Assembly: GCF_010667575.1 (NCBI RefSeq)
Contig: NZ_JAABNT010000001.1
Coordinates: forward strand, 124,001 to 188,000
Source: Sulfitobacter sediminilitoris
Lineage (GTDB): Bacteria > Pseudomonadota > Alphaproteobacteria > Rhodobacterales > Rhodobacteraceae
Length of the DNA stretch: 64,000 nucleotides
Direction of reading: 5' to 3'
In this document: positions 37,552 through 47,359 of the stretch, in pieces
How the letters are laid out: each line of letters begins with the position of its first letter
How positions within the stretch are numbered: the first letter of the stretch is position 1
Position numbers and translations under genes: made by a program
Notes under the pieces: model-generated
Databases searched by the model: none
What the model was told of the DNA's origin: nothing
Seen by the model: only the letters and a program-made list of their open reading frames with translations

Positions 37552-38720
37552 TTTCCGTCGACGAGGCGTTGAGCGCGCTTTTCGCGCTGGTCGAGCCGCT
37601 GGACATCGAACATGTCCCCCTGCGCGAGGCCAACGGCCGGATATTGGCCCAAGACGTTACCGCCACGCGCACACAGCCCCCCTTCGCGGCCTCTTCCATG
37701 GATGGCTACGCGGTGCGCCGCGCAGAGGTTGAGCCTGATGCAATGTTCAAGGTTGTGGGCGAGTCTGCTGCTGGCCACCGGTATAACGGGAGCTTGCGGG
37801 CCGGTCAGGCGGTCCGGATCTTTACCGGCGCACCAATTCCGGACGGTGCTGATTTCGTGGTCATTCAGGAAGACACGACACGGCGTGGTGACCTGATCAC
37901 CCTTGGCCGTAACATCGGGAACAAGGATAACATCCGACCGGCAGGGACCGACTTTGAGATTGGTCAGGCTGTCAAAGCACCCCTTCGATTGCGCCCTGCT
38001 GACATTGCCCTGCTGGCAGCGATGAATATCGCAACCGTGCCTGTAACGCGCAAACCCACGGTCGCGGTTCTTGCCACCGGAGATGAACTGGTGCAGCCCG
38101 GCGAAGCACCCGGACCAGACCAGATCGTCGCGTCAAACAGTTTTGGCCTGGCGGCGATGCTGGACGAGCTGGGGGCCGAAACGCGGATGCTGCCCATTGC
38201 GCGGGACAATTCCGGATCGCTCAAACAGGCGCTTACCCTTGCCCAAGGTGCGGACCTGATCCTGACTATCGGCGGCGCGTCCGTGGGCGACCATGATCTT
38301 GTGGCCCCTGTCGCGGCGGAGATGGGGATGGAGCAGAGCTTTTACAAAGTGGCAATGCGTCCGGGCAAACCCCTGATGGCCGGTCACATGAACGGGATTG
38401 CAATGATCGGACTGCCCGGCAACCCGGTGTCAGCCATGGTTTGCGGCACGGTTTTTGTAGCCCCGGTTCTGCGCAAGATGCTGGGCCTTGGCACCGCCCC
38501 GCAACCGCTGCTGACCGCCCCGCTTGGCGTGGATGTGCCGCCCAACGGGCCCCGCACCCATTACATGCGCGCCCGGCTTCGGAACGGAAAGATCCATCCA
38601 GACGCCCGGCAGGACAGCTCACTCCTGTCAGTTCTGGCAACGGCAGACGCGCTTATGGTGCGCCCGGTGGACGATCCCGCGCGGGCCGCAGGAGACATGG
38701 TCAACTATCTCGAAATTTGA
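37548..38720 (+). CDS. moeA: Molybdopterin molybdenumtransferase
   Basis: A 390-residue protein inserting molybdenum into molybdopterin. [11 protein letters not shown] near residue 45, [20 protein letters not shown] around 92 and [13 protein letters not shown] in the third domain (the MoaB/MoeA molybdopterin-binding fold) are clear, with [11 protein letters not shown] after it. It is the last of the tightly overlapping genes before lexA. Confidence 0.95.
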   Translation: MISVDEALSALFALVEPLDIEHVPLREANGRILAQDVTATRTQPPFAASSMDGYAVRRAEVEPDAMFKVVGESAAGHRYNGSLRAGQAVRIFTGAPIPDGADFVVIQEDTTRRGDLITLGRNIGNKDNIRPAGTDFEIGQAVKAPLRLRPADIALLAAMNIATVPVTRKPTVAVLATGDELVQPGEAPGPDQIVASNSFGLAAMLDELGAETRMLPIARDNSGSLKQALTLAQGADLILTIGGASVGDHDLVAPVAAEMGMEQSFYKVAMRPGKPLMAGHMNGIAMIGLPGNPVSAMVCGTVFVAPVLRKMLGLGTAPQPLLTAPLGVDVPPNGPRTHYMRARLRNGKIHPDARQDSSLLSVLATADALMVRPVDDPARAAGDMVNYLEI

Positions 38721-38726
38721 GATCTG

Positions 38727-38755
38727 TTGACACAAAACAAGAACATCCCTAGAAC
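38727..38755 (+). promoter_or_regulatory. lexA promoter with overlapping LexA box
   Basis: TTGACA (38727-38732), 17 bases, then TAGAAC (38750-38755) forms a strong sigma-70 promoter. GAAC-N7-GAAC (38741-38755), the direct-repeat LexA box known from Rhodobacterales, covers the spacer and the -10 element. LexA binding here would block its own transcription until DNA damage. Confidence 0.85.
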
Positions 38756-38785
38756 AAATGAAAACCATTTGCGAAGGATGCGGCC

Positions 38786-39487
38786 GTGCTGACCAAGAAA
38801 CAACTCGACCTTCTGGCATTTATCCACAAGCGCGTGCAGCGTGACGGCGTGCCGCCCAGCTTTGATGAAATGAAACTGGCGCTGGACCTGCGGTCGAAAT
38901 CCGGCATCCACCGATTGATCACCGCTTTGGAAGAACGCGGGTTTATCCGGCGACTGGCCCATCGGGCCCGTGCGATTGAAGTGGTCAAACTGCCGGAAAG
39001 CCTTGGCGGTGCGCCCAATCCCGGCTTTACCCCCCGCGTGATCGAAGGCGACAAGCCTGATGCACCGCCCCCACGTGCGGCGATGGACGTAAGCACGGCA
39101 CAGGCGATGGATGTGCCAGTGATGGGGCAAATCGCTGCCGGTGTGCCCATTGAGGCAATCAATCACGTTACCCATTCCGTGACCGTACCTGCCGGGATGA
39201 TCGCCGGATCGGGAGACCACTACGCGCTTGAGGTCAAAGGGGATTCGATGATCGAGGCCGGCATCAACGATGGTGACGTCGTGGTGATCCGCGAAACCTC
39301 TGTCGCGGATGATGGTGATATTGTTGTGGCATTGGTCGAAGACAGTGAGGCCACGTTGAAGACCTTTCGGCGCAAAGGCGCGTCCATTGCCCTTGAAGCG
39401 GCAAATCCGGCCTATGAAACCCGCGTGCTGCCCTCAGATAGTGTCAAGGTTCAGGGCCGCTTGGTCGGGTTGATCCGCACGTATTGA
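38786..39487 (+). CDS. lexA: SOS-response repressor LexA
   Basis: A 233-residue repressor, start GTG 38786 with GAAGGA upstream. The N-terminal winged helix (residues about 1-67) contains [20 protein letters not shown]. Self-cleavage is predicted between A118 and G119 in QIAAGVP, using S154 (KGDSM) and K192 (TLKTF). The linker is longer than in E. coli, as usual for alphaproteobacteria. It autoregulates through the box at 38741-38755. Its last 37 bp overlap the end of comEC on the opposite strand. Confidence 0.96.
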   Translation: MLTKKQLDLLAFIHKRVQRDGVPPSFDEMKLALDLRSKSGIHRLITALEERGFIRRLAHRARAIEVVKLPESLGGAPNPGFTPRVIEGDKPDAPPPRAAMDVSTAQAMDVPVMGQIAAGVPIEAINHVTHSVTVPAGMIAGSGDHYALEVKGDSMIEAGINDGDVVVIRETSVADDGDIVVALVEDSEATLKTFRRKGASIALEAANPAYETRVLPSDSVKVQGRLVGLIRTY

Positions 39488-41541
39488 TCCGGAAGATCTT
39501 TCGGCTCTGGCCACGCGGTCCAAAGCCGCTCTCCTGCTGTGTCCCGTGAGGTGGTCATCACCCATCCCTCGACAGTTTGGTTCAGGGCGACGGCCCCTGT
39601 GTGTTTGAGCCGCACAGGGTCGAACACAGTGCAGACCGGATCGGAAAGTGCCGGCACCTCAACAGACGCCACAATGATCTGCCCTTCGCGGCATCCGGCA
39701 AAACTTGCCACGGCCCGTTTGCCCGACAGGTGCACAATCGGTCCTGCCCGCCAATGCCGGGCCGCGCGCTCTTGACTGGTGCCATCGCCATCATTCTCAA
39801 GCCAGTTGCGCGCAACAAAGCCGGCACCCTTGGCCTTGCTCAATGCCCGACCATCTTTGGTCAAGACGCCGACCAGCGTTCCATTGTCAGCGATTAGCAC
39901 CTCCGGGCGCTCCGCCCCTTGCCAGAGCACAAAACTGGCCAAGATCGCGGCCACACCTGCCCACCGCAGCCGTCCCTGCCAGAGCACCAGCAACAGGAAA
40001 CCCAGTGTTAGCAATGGGATAACCCATGGTCCCGGTGCGATGACATAACCACGCGCGCCGTCAATCCCAGCAATCCAATGCGCGACCCCCAATATCCAAT
40101 CAAGACCGAGCCCCATCAGCCAAAGGGCAACCCAGTCCAGCCCCACCGGCGCCAAGACAAGGGCCAGCACAGCCGCAGGAATCACCAAAACGCCCATCAG
40201 CGGTACCGACAACAGGTTCGCAATCAGACCATAGTGGGCGATCGTGTTGAAATGCGCCGCCGCAATCGGTGCCGTGGCCAGCCCTGCCACCAGCGATGAG
40301 ATGAACACGCCAAAGACCGGTTTGGCCCAGCGGGGAACCAGATCCTGTTCCAGATCACGCAGCCAGCCAAAGACAGCAACCAGCGCGGTCGTTGCCGCAA
40401 AAGACATCTGGAACCCCGGCCCCGTCAGCGCCTCTGGCCACCAGATCAGCACTATTGTAGCGGCGACAGCCACAGCGCGTATTGAAATCGCCCGCCGCCC
40501 GATGATCAGTGCGGCAAGTGCCACCGCCACCATGATAAAGGCGCGCTGGGTCGCCACGTTTCCGCCCGACAGCGCGAGATAGCCGCTGGCCGCGATCAGC
40601 GCGCCCACAGCCGCAATGCCCTTGGTCGGCCAAACCAGCGCCACGCGCGGATGTGCGGCCAACAGCAACCGCAGCGCGCCGAAAACCACCGCCGTCAGCA
40701 GCCCCATGTGCAACCCGGAAATCGCCAGCAAATGCGCCAGATTGCTGGCCCTGAGCGCATCCAAATCATCGCGGCTCATCGCGCTGCGGTCGCCGGTTGT
40801 AATTGCCGCGGCGAAGCCTCCGGTGTCCCCCGGCAGACGTTGCTGAATATGCGCCGAAGCTGCCATGCGTATGCGAAACACCAAAAGCCCGGCCTGCCCG
40901 TCCTGAGCGGGCGCCGCACCCATAAGCGGCACGCGGGCATAACCGACAGCGCCCAGCCGTGCGAACCATGCATGGCGTTGAAAATCGAACCCGCCCGGTT
41001 CTACCGGGCCAGAGGGCGGGGACAGATGCGCCGTGGTCATCACGCGCAGACCCGGCTCCGGCGTGATACCAGCCGGTCCCTTGCTGTGCATCGACAGGCG
41101 CACGCGCGCAGGCGTGCGTGCAGGCGGCACCCGATCCAGCCGTACCTGATCCAATGTCAGGCGCAGGGCGTCGGATTGGCTGCGGTCCATTGCGATGATC
41201 CGCCCTTCCACGGGTCCGTAGTATCGCCAGCCCAGCACCGGCTCCGCGACAGTATGGGCGCGGACCCCGGCCAGAACGAAGCCGATCATGCACAAGGCGA
41301 CGCCTACAGGCAGCGGCGAAATCGCCTCTGTCAGATGGCGCGCAAGGAACAACAGCACCGCGCTGGACAGAAGGAGGTATATGAAGTGAGGCGTTTTCGG
41401 CTCGACTTTGATCGAGAAATAGCAGCCGATCCCGATGGCCAGACAGACCGGCACCCAGCCCAGCATGTGCCCCCGCTGCGCGATCAGGACAGCGCCAATT
41501 TGCGCCCGGATGGTGTTTGATATGCGGCCCACGCGGCCCAT
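39451..41541 (-). CDS. comEC: ComEC/Rec2 family DNA-uptake channel protein
   Basis: A 696-residue inner-membrane protein with about ten hydrophobic segments. The competence core is seen as [21 protein letters not shown] then [18 protein letters not shown], followed by [16 protein letters not shown]. The C-terminal metallo-beta-lactamase-like part of the longest ComEC proteins is missing or degenerate. It would pass single-stranded DNA into the cytoplasm; in Rhodobacter capsulatus ComEC is needed to receive gene-transfer-agent DNA. It converges on lexA with a 37-bp tail overlap and is divergent from gltX. Confidence 0.92.
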   Translation of the reverse strand: MGRVGRISNTIRAQIGAVLIAQRGHMLGWVPVCLAIGIGCYFSIKVEPKTPHFIYLLLSSAVLLFLARHLTEAISPLPVGVALCMIGFVLAGVRAHTVAEPVLGWRYYGPVEGRIIAMDRSQSDALRLTLDQVRLDRVPPARTPARVRLSMHSKGPAGITPEPGLRVMTTAHLSPPSGPVEPGGFDFQRHAWFARLGAVGYARVPLMGAAPAQDGQAGLLVFRIRMAASAHIQQRLPGDTGGFAAAITTGDRSAMSRDDLDALRASNLAHLLAISGLHMGLLTAVVFGALRLLLAAHPRVALVWPTKGIAAVGALIAASGYLALSGGNVATQRAFIMVAVALAALIIGRRAISIRAVAVAATIVLIWWPEALTGPGFQMSFAATTALVAVFGWLRDLEQDLVPRWAKPVFGVFISSLVAGLATAPIAAAHFNTIAHYGLIANLLSVPLMGVLVIPAAVLALVLAPVGLDWVALWLMGLGLDWILGVAHWIAGIDGARGYVIAPGPWVIPLLTLGFLLLVLWQGRLRWAGVAAILASFVLWQGAERPEVLIADNGTLVGVLTKDGRALSKAKGAGFVARNWLENDGDGTSQERAARHWRAGPIVHLSGKRAVASFAGCREGQIIVASVEVPALSDPVCTVFDPVRLKHTGAVALNQTVEGWVMTTSRDTAGERLWTAWPEPKDLPDQYVRINPTKRP

Positions 41542-41656
41542 GCTTGCCCCCGTTCACCGCACTGGATAGACAGGCAACAAATCTTACGGGGACGATGGTT
41601 AGCAAAAGGTAAATGCTGACCTGCCCCGGTCACATTCAGTTTAGAAAGAGCCTTGC

Positions 41657-43057
41657 ATGTCCGCGCCCGTCGTCACCCGTTTCGCCCCGTCGCCCACAGG
41701 TTTTCTGCATATCGGAGGCGCGCGTACAGCGCTTTTCAACTGGCTTTATGCCCGCGGCCGTGGCGGAAAGTTCTTGCTGCGGATCGAGGACACGGACCGC
41801 GCCCGGTCGACGCCCGAAGCCACCGAGGCCATTCTGAAAGGGCTGAACTGGCTGGGCCTCGACCACGATGGCGAGATTGTGAGCCAGTTCGAGAATGCAC
41901 CCCGCCATGCCGAGGTGGCGCGCGACCTGCTGGCTCAGGGCAAGGCCTATAAGTGTTTTGCCACGCAGGAAGAGATCACCGCCTTCCGCGAAGCTGCCCG
42001 CGCGGAAGGGAAAAGCACACTCTACCGCTCCCCCTGGCGCGATGCTGCCCCGGCCACGCATCCCGACGCCGCTTATGCGATCCGCATCAAGGCACCGCTT
42101 GATGGAGAAACCGTGATCCAGGACCGCGTGCAAGGCGATGTGACCATCCGCAACGACCAGTTGGATGACATGATCCTGTTACGGTCAGACGGCACACCGG
42201 TCTACATGCTGGCCGTTGTCGTCGATGACCATGACATGGGCGTGACCCATGTGATCCGGGGGGATGACCACCTTAACAACGCCGCGCGGCAGATGATGAT
42301 CTACACCGCGATGGGCTGGGATGTTCCTGTCTGGGCGCATATCCCGCTGATCCACGGATCCGACGGCAAGAAACTGTCAAAACGCCACGGGGCGCTGGGG
42401 GCGGAAGAGTACCAGAAGATGGGATATCCTGCGGCTGGCATGCGCAACTACCTTGCCCGGCTGGGCTGGAGCCATGGGGACGACGAATTCTTTACCGACG
42501 CACAGGCGAAAGAGTGGTTTGATCTGGATGGCATCCGCAAAAGCCCTGCGCAGTTCGATCTGAAAAAGCTCGAAAACATCTGCGGTCAGCATATTGCTGT
42601 GGCGGATGATGCTGCATTGCGGCAGGAATGCGAAGCGTATCTGGTAGCAGCCGGGCAAACTGCCCTTACGTCCGCACAAAGTGACGGATTGGAACGGGCT
42701 ATGTACTGCCTGAAAGAGCGGGCCAAGACCTTGCCAGAACTCCTTGAAAAAGCACACTTTGTCTTTTCTTCCCGTCCTGTTGAGCCGGATGAGAAGGCCG
42801 CAAAAAACCTTGATCCGGTATCCCGTGGTATACTGAAGGAATTGACGCCGCATCTGCAGAATGCTAGCTGGGACCGAGAAACGCTGGAGGAGGTGATGAA
42901 CGGCTTTGCGGCCGAGAAAGACACCAAGTTCGGCAAACTCGCGGGGCCCCTTCGGGCGGCACTTGCAGGGCGCGCAGTGACCCCATCTGTTTTTGACATG
43001 ATGCTTGTGTTGGGACGCGATGAAACCCTCGCCCGCCTGACGGATGCAGCGGACTGA
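41657..43057 (+). CDS. gltX: Glutamyl-tRNA synthetase
   Basis: A 466-residue class I synthetase. [20 protein letters not shown] is the HIGH motif, [12 protein letters not shown] follows, and [11 protein letters not shown] is the KMSKS loop near residue 240. The C-terminal helical domain is complete. Alphaproteobacteria often carry two copies, one of which charges tRNA-Gln for amidation; which one this is cannot be told. AAAGAG precedes the ATG. gltA follows after 120 bp. Confidence 0.95.
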   Translation: MSAPVVTRFAPSPTGFLHIGGARTALFNWLYARGRGGKFLLRIEDTDRARSTPEATEAILKGLNWLGLDHDGEIVSQFENAPRHAEVARDLLAQGKAYKCFATQEEITAFREAARAEGKSTLYRSPWRDAAPATHPDAAYAIRIKAPLDGETVIQDRVQGDVTIRNDQLDDMILLRSDGTPVYMLAVVVDDHDMGVTHVIRGDDHLNNAARQMMIYTAMGWDVPVWAHIPLIHGSDGKKLSKRHGALGAEEYQKMGYPAAGMRNYLARLGWSHGDDEFFTDAQAKEWFDLDGIRKSPAQFDLKKLENICGQHIAVADDAALRQECEAYLVAAGQTALTSAQSDGLERAMYCLKERAKTLPELLEKAHFVFSSRPVEPDEKAAKNLDPVSRGILKELTPHLQNASWDRETLEEVMNGFAAEKDTKFGKLAGPLRAALAGRAVTPSVFDMMLVLGRDETLARLTDAAD

Positions 43058-43177
43058 GTTAAGGTTAACACCTTCTCAATATCCGCTGATATAACACCAT
43101 GGAACGGCCCCCAAACGGGCCGCGCCCAAGACGGCTCGGGCATCATTCCGCGCCGCCAAACGGACGAAAGGGACCGC

Positions 43178-44473
43178 ATGACAGAGAGCACGAAATCCGC
43201 AAAACTAAGTATTGATGGCAAGGAATATGACCTGCCGATCTTTTCGCCCACCGCAGGCCCGGATGTGATCGACATCCGCAAACTGTATGGTCAGGCAGGT
43301 GTCTTTACCTATGACCCCGGATTTACCTCGACTGCGTCCTGCGACAGCACGATCACCTACATCGACGGCGGCGAAGGCGTGCTTTTGCACCGCGGCTATC
43401 CGATTGATCAGCTGGCGGGCAAGTCTCACTACCTCGAAGTTTGCTACCTGCTGCTTTACGGTGAACTGCCCTCACCTGCGGAACTGGAAGATTTTGAAAG
43501 CCGTGTGACAAACCACACCATGCTGCATGAGCAGATGATGAACTTCTTCCGTGGCTTCCGCCGGGATGCGCACCCGATGGCCGTCATGGTTGGCGTGGTT
43601 GGCGCGATGTCAGCATTCTATCACGACTCGACCGACATCAACGATCCATGGCAGCGCGAGGTTGCCTCGATCCGCCTGATCGCCAAGATGCCGACGATCG
43701 CCGCGATGGCGTACAAATACACAATAGGCCAGCCTTTCATCTATCCACGCAACGATCTGGATTACGCATCCAACTTCCTGCGCATGTGCTTTGCCGTTCC
43801 GGCCGAAGACTACGTGGTGGACCCGATCCTGAGCCGCGCGATGGACCGCATCTTTACCCTGCACGCCGATCACGAGCAGAACGCCTCAACATCGACCGTG
43901 CGTCTGGCATCTTCGTCAGGTGCCAATCCGTTTGCCTGTATCGCCGCTGGTATCGCCTGCCTTTGGGGTCCGGCGCATGGTGGTGCAAACCAGGCCTGCC
44001 TTGAAATGCTCAAAGAGATCGGCACACCAGACCGTATCCCTGAATTCATCGCGCGTGCGAAAGACAAGAATGATCCCTTCCGCCTCATGGGCTTTGGTCA
44101 CCGCGTCTACAAGAACTTCGATCCTCGCGCGACAGTGATGAAAGAAAGCGCGGATGAGGTGCTGGAACTCTTGGGTGTCGACAACAACCCGATCTTGCAA
44201 GTCGCCAAGGAGCTTGAGAAAGCCGCCCTCGAAGATCCGTACTTCTCCGAAAAGAAGCTGTTCCCGAATGTCGACTTCTATTCCGGCATTATCCTTGAGG
44301 CGATGGGCTTTCCCACATCCATGTTCACACCGATCTTCGCTATGAGCCGGACAGTGGGATGGATTTCCCAGTGGAAAGAAATGATCGCCGATCCACAGAA
44401 CAAGATTGGCCGCCCCCGTCAGCTTTATCTTGGTGAGACGTCGCGCGACTACGTGGATATCGAAAACCGCTAA
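43178..44473 (+). CDS. gltA: Citrate synthase
   Basis: A 431-residue type II (hexameric, NADH-sensitive kind) citrate synthase feeding the TCA cycle. [20 protein letters not shown] is near residue 65, [23 protein letters not shown] and [13 protein letters not shown] around 230-270 hold catalytic His residues, and [15 protein letters not shown] holds another with the substrate Arg. The terminator that follows is textbook. Confidence 0.96.
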   Translation: MTESTKSAKLSIDGKEYDLPIFSPTAGPDVIDIRKLYGQAGVFTYDPGFTSTASCDSTITYIDGGEGVLLHRGYPIDQLAGKSHYLEVCYLLLYGELPSPAELEDFESRVTNHTMLHEQMMNFFRGFRRDAHPMAVMVGVVGAMSAFYHDSTDINDPWQREVASIRLIAKMPTIAAMAYKYTIGQPFIYPRNDLDYASNFLRMCFAVPAEDYVVDPILSRAMDRIFTLHADHEQNASTSTVRLASSSGANPFACIAAGIACLWGPAHGGANQACLEMLKEIGTPDRIPEFIARAKDKNDPFRLMGFGHRVYKNFDPRATVMKESADEVLELLGVDNNPILQVAKELEKAALEDPYFSEKKLFPNVDFYSGIILEAMGFPTSMFTPIFAMSRTVGWISQWKEMIADPQNKIGRPRQLYLGETSRDYVDIENR

Positions 44474-44493
44474 TCCGCATATGTTTAAACATC

Positions 44494-44525
44494 AACGCCC
44501 CGGCCCCCGCGCCGGGGCGTTTTTC
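44494..44525 (+). terminator. Intrinsic terminator of gltA
   Basis: ACGCCCCGGC (44495-44504) pairs perfectly with GCCGGGGCGT (44511-44520) around a 6-nt loop, followed by TTTTT. It lies 21 bp after the gltA stop. Confidence 0.93.
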
Positions 44526-44820
44526 GTTGTGCCGTTTGTTCACGATTAGGCAACATAATATACGCGCCATGCGCCTAAATGGCATGTCACATCCCGCGCA
44601 ATGACCGAATCGCGGGTGGCCACGTGGCGCCAAAGACAAGAAAATCACCGCAAATTCACGGAAATTGTTTCATCTGCCATTGCGCGTTTCGAAACAGGAT
44701 GGCGCGAAACAAGGCACAATTAAGGCATTGTTTCGGTGCCGCATACAATAGACAGGCCTTCCTTGACCCTGCCAGACCCTAGTCGATAGCGTGTTTCTAA
44801 CGCAGCCAAAGGGGGTGTCC
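44526..44820. other. Intergenic region, nothing recognised
   Basis: About 295 bp between the gltA terminator and the small membrane gene. It presumably holds the promoter of the two small genes. I see no RNA gene, no strong dyad and no believable ORF. Confidence 0.4.
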
Positions 44821-44958
44821 ATGTTTTCCGAGTTTGCCACAGTTATCGGCTGTTTGTCTCTGGTCTTGCTGACCTTGATGGCCCTGTCCGCCCGCGATGC
44901 GCGTGTCATGCGCATCAAGGCGAAGGTCCGCCATCCCCAAAAGCTGCCGCGCAAATGA
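44821..44958 (+). CDS. 45-residue single-span membrane protein
   Basis: MFSEFATVIGCLSLVLLTLM begins a 45-codon ORF with one hydrophobic span (about residues 5-22) and a strongly basic tail (RVMRIKAKVRHPQKLPRK), so the tail should face the cytoplasm. AGGGGGTG lies just upstream of the ATG, and the stop overlaps the next gene as ATGA, both good signs of translation. I do not know the family. Confidence 0.65.
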   Translation: MFSEFATVIGCLSLVLLTLMALSARDARVMRIKAKVRHPQKLPRK

Positions 44959-45254
44959 GCACCTACCGTAAAGAAAGCAGCCTGCGTTGGGACCGCGCTA
45001 CCGGCCTGATGGCCAGGCCGACCCAGTCAGAACCATCGCCGATGGGTATGCTTGTCCCTGACAGCCGTACCAATTGTGATCAGGTTGCCGTCGTCTATGA
45101 CAAAGGCAACCCGCCGCCGGAAATTACCGTCCAGGCGATATCAGGCACAGTGACATCGGTTCATGCCAACGGTGTGCCCGTAGCCATCGTGGCGCGCGCC
45201 ACCGGTCCCGGCCTGTCGGCCGAAGACGTGTTGTTGGTGGAGCGCAGCCTGTAG
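44955..45254 (+). CDS. Unknown 99-residue protein
   Basis: This small soluble protein starts MSTYRKESSLRWDRATGLMA, overlapping the stop of the 45-residue membrane protein as ATGA, so the two are coupled. The C-terminal half (ITVQAISGTVTSVHANGVPV then VAIVARATGPGLSAEDVLLV) looks beta-rich. There is one cysteine and no signal peptide. I recognise no family. It may work with the membrane peptide. Confidence 0.6.
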   Translation: MSTYRKESSLRWDRATGLMARPTQSEPSPMGMLVPDSRTNCDQVAVVYDKGNPPPEITVQAISGTVTSVHANGVPVAIVARATGPGLSAEDVLLVERSL

Positions 45255-45269
45255 GGAATTGAACCGCGC

Positions 45270-46292
45270 CTATCCGATGTCAGTTTCGGTCGATGTAATC
45301 CCGATGATGCCAACACCACCGCCTCCGCCAAATTCGTCACCGAAGACTTCGACCGTCAGGATCGCTTCATCCCCGCCTTCGATGGCATATACAAACTGTG
45401 TGAACGCGGATTCGCCGACGGCCAGGGCATCGAATTCACCATTGGCCGAGAAATCGATGGTACCATCAGCGTTGACCATCAAAAGCCCCCCGCCAGAACC
45501 CGTCACGATCATCCCGTCCGTAAAGGTCTGACCGGCGACCGCCGTGATGGTTCCGGTATAAAGCGCACCATCGGCCGTGTCATTGTCCAGCAGCCCGAAC
45601 GCGAAGTTGTCCAGCGGGTCGGCAAGCCCGAAGTCGCTGAAGCCCTCGTTCTTGCTGACAGTCATGGAATCGTCGTTGGCAATGTTCACCGTATCGGGAT
45701 CACCGGTGCCGCCGCCGTCTCCAGGACCACCGGTGCCTCCACCGTCTCCAGGACCACCGGTGCCTCCACCGTCGCCGGGATCACCAGTGCCGCCGCCATC
45801 GTCAGGCTCGGTCGGGGCCTGACCGCCGATCTTGGAAGAGCCGTCGCGCGCGCCACCCTCGGGTCCGACCGACGTCAGGCGTGCCGCGAAATCCATACCA
45901 AGGAACAGATCGACCGTCAGATCGACACTGTCATGGTCCAGGATAAAGCTGGTTTCGCGGATGTCATCCTCAGCAATGCCGGCAGTGCCGAACTGAACGC
46001 CACCATCGAACTTGCCGAGGTCTTGCAACAGCTCCCCGCGGATGTTGTTGTAGTTGTCGACCTTGGTGACGTCATTGGCCTTGAAGATCATTCCAGTGAC
46101 ATCCGCACCCGTCGCGGTCATGCCATCAAGCAGGCTCTCGTCTGCCACGTCGAAGAAGAGGCCATTCAGGTCGCCAATGGACCCGGTTTCGCTTGTCACC
46201 ACCAGGTCAAACTGGAGCGCGTTGTTCAGCATTTCCGTGATCGTCACCTGGATCACGACATCGCCGGACAGTGAGAAATTCAGTACAGTCAT
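45270..46292 (-). CDS. Gly-rich repeat protein with a VCBS/cadherin-like domain
   Basis: A 340-residue acidic protein (from ATG 46292) without signal peptide. The first 150 residues are beta-rich. A Gly-Asp-rich linker of nine-residue repeats (GDGGGTGGP) follows. The last 130 residues resemble a VCBS/cadherin-like unit (IANDDSMTVSKNEG, FGLLDNDTADGAL, VNADGTIDFSANGEFDAL). Such proteins are usually exported by type I secretion and act at the cell surface, but no secretion genes are here. The IS element begins 4 bp before its start codon and separates it from its original ribosome binding site. The in-frame ATG at 46310 inside the IS could serve as a new start. Confidence 0.7.
   Translation of the reverse strand: MTVLNFSLSGDVVIQVTITEMLNNALQFDLVVTSETGSIGDLNGLFFDVADESLLDGMTATGADVTGMIFKANDVTKVDNYNNIRGELLQDLGKFDGGVQFGTAGIAEDDIRETSFILDHDSVDLTVDLFLGMDFAARLTSVGPEGGARDGSSKIGGQAPTEPDDGGGTGDPGDGGGTGGPGDGGGTGGPGDGGGTGDPDTVNIANDDSMTVSKNEGFSDFGLADPLDNFAFGLLDNDTADGALYTGTITAVAGQTFTDGMIVTGSGGGLLMVNADGTIDFSANGEFDALAVGESAFTQFVYAIEGGDEAILTVEVFGDEFGGGGGVGIIGITSTETDIG
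45701..45808. repeat. Four tandem copies of a 27-bp coding repeat
   Basis: Units start at 45701, 45728, 45755 and 45782, each beginning CACCGGTGCC or a one-base variant. The second and third are nearly identical. They code for the nine-residue Gly/Asp repeat of the VCBS-like protein on the - strand. Copy number probably varies between strains by slippage, in whole codons so that the frame is kept. Confidence 0.9.
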
Positions 46293-46296
46293 TATA

Positions 46297-47137
46297 GGGC
46301 CCGTGGACATTCAGGATTCCCATTGTGCGTAATTTCTGATTCAAACTCCCAAAATGGAGGTTTGTATGAACGATCAGCGGTTTGTAGTGTCGGACGCCTT
46401 GTGGCAGCGGCTTGAGCCGCATCTTCCAGGTAAGATCAGCGATGCCGGAGCAACGGCAAAAGACAATCGGCTGTTTCTGGAAGCGGTCTTATGGCGGGTG
46501 CGCACCGGCTCGCCTTGGCGCGATCTGCCCCCTGCCTTTGGCAATTGGAACAGCCAGTTCCGGCGGTTTCGCCGGTGGGCCAAGTCCGGTGTATTCGAGA
46601 GTCTTTTCAAAGCGATGAGTGAAGACCCGGACCTGGAATATGCTCTCATTGATGGCACTATCGTCCAGGTCCACCAGCAGGCGACCGGCTCAAAAGGGGG
46701 ACTCAGCATCAGGCCATTGGGCGCTCGCTCGGTGGGCTGACGACAAAGATCGTCGCGTTGGTGGATGGGCTCGGCAATCTGGTTCGGTTCCTGCTGCTGC
46801 CTGGGCAAGCGCATGATATGAAAGGTGTCGCGCCGTTGATCAGGGGCGTTTCTTTTGACGCGCTGCTCGCGGACAAGGCGTTTGACGCGGACTGGCTATT
46901 ACAAGACCTTGATGAGCGCGGTGCAACCGCTGTGATCCCACCCAAAGCAAACCGCAAGATCCAGCGCGATTATGATGCGGAGGTCTACAAGTGGCGGCAT
47001 CTGGTGGAGAATTACTTCGCAAAGATCAAAGAGTTCAGAGGGATAGCCACAAGATACGACAAAACGGACTGTAGCTATGCAGCGTGTTGGAACCTCGTAG
47101 CAGCACTCATAGCTTCAAGATGATTGTCCACAGGCCC
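46297..47137 (+). mobile_element. IS5-family insertion sequence (IS427-like), 841 bp
   Basis: The imperfect terminal inverted repeats are GGGCCCGTGGACATTCA at the left end and, reading inward, GGGCCTGTGGACAATCA at the right end. TA flanks both ends, consistent with the short TA duplication of the IS427 group. It encodes one transposase in two frames. Its left end lies 4 bp upstream of the start codon of the leftward VCBS-like gene. Confidence 0.88.
46366..47123 (+). CDS. IS5-family transposase, two frames joined by -1 frameshifting
   Basis: Frame A (46366-46740) starts at an ATG with GGAGG five bases upstream, and encodes the N-terminal part with ALIDGTIVQVHQQATGSKGG, including the first catalytic Asp. 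Frame B (in the -1 frame, to 47123) continues with LTTKIVALVDG, LLADKAFDADWL (second Asp) and VENYFAKIKEFRGIATRYDK (catalytic Glu). The shift site is the A4G5 run at 46692-46700. All DDE residues are present, so this is likely an active programmed-frameshift transposase and not a broken gene. Confidence 0.88.
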
Positions 47138-47359
47138 TAGTATCCTTTTGCAGCTTTCCGCTTGGATCGGCCCCCGACCGGTCCGTTGGAACGTGCCAAA
47201 GCTGATGACGCCCAAATCGGATAGGATTGTGGCGCTGCAAACAATTACTGGGGCAAAATACCTCGAATTTGGCGCAAAATATGCCGTTTCCCGCAGGTTA
47301 ACTGCGGGTTGATCAGGGGCAAACCAGTCCCCAATGCACTGAAAGAACTCGGTTTCGCT
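47138..47359 (-). promoter_or_regulatory. Displaced 5' region of the VCBS-like gene
   Basis: Read leftward, this gap ends GCAAAAGGATACTA exactly where the IS begins. Joined across the IS to the ATG at 46292, it would give AAAGGA 5-7 bases before the start codon, a normal ribosome binding site. So this is the original promoter and leader region, now 840 bp from its gene. A perfect dyad CCCGCAG-N5-CTGCGGG lies at 47290-47308. Confidence 0.7.

Noticed and set aside
45701..45808. Tandem repeat considered as a CRISPR array
   Set aside because: Units are contiguous with no spacers and lie in a coding frame as a Gly/Asp repeat. No cas genes are present.
46366..47123. Transposase considered as a broken gene (two ORFs)
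   Set aside because: The A4G5 slip site and intact DDE residues fit the programmed -1 frameshift normal for this IS group.
47290..47308. CCCGCAG-N5-CTGCGGG hairpin as a terminator of the enoyl-CoA hydratase gene
   Set aside because: It is perfect but has no T-run on either strand, so it is kept only as a dyad in the displaced leader.
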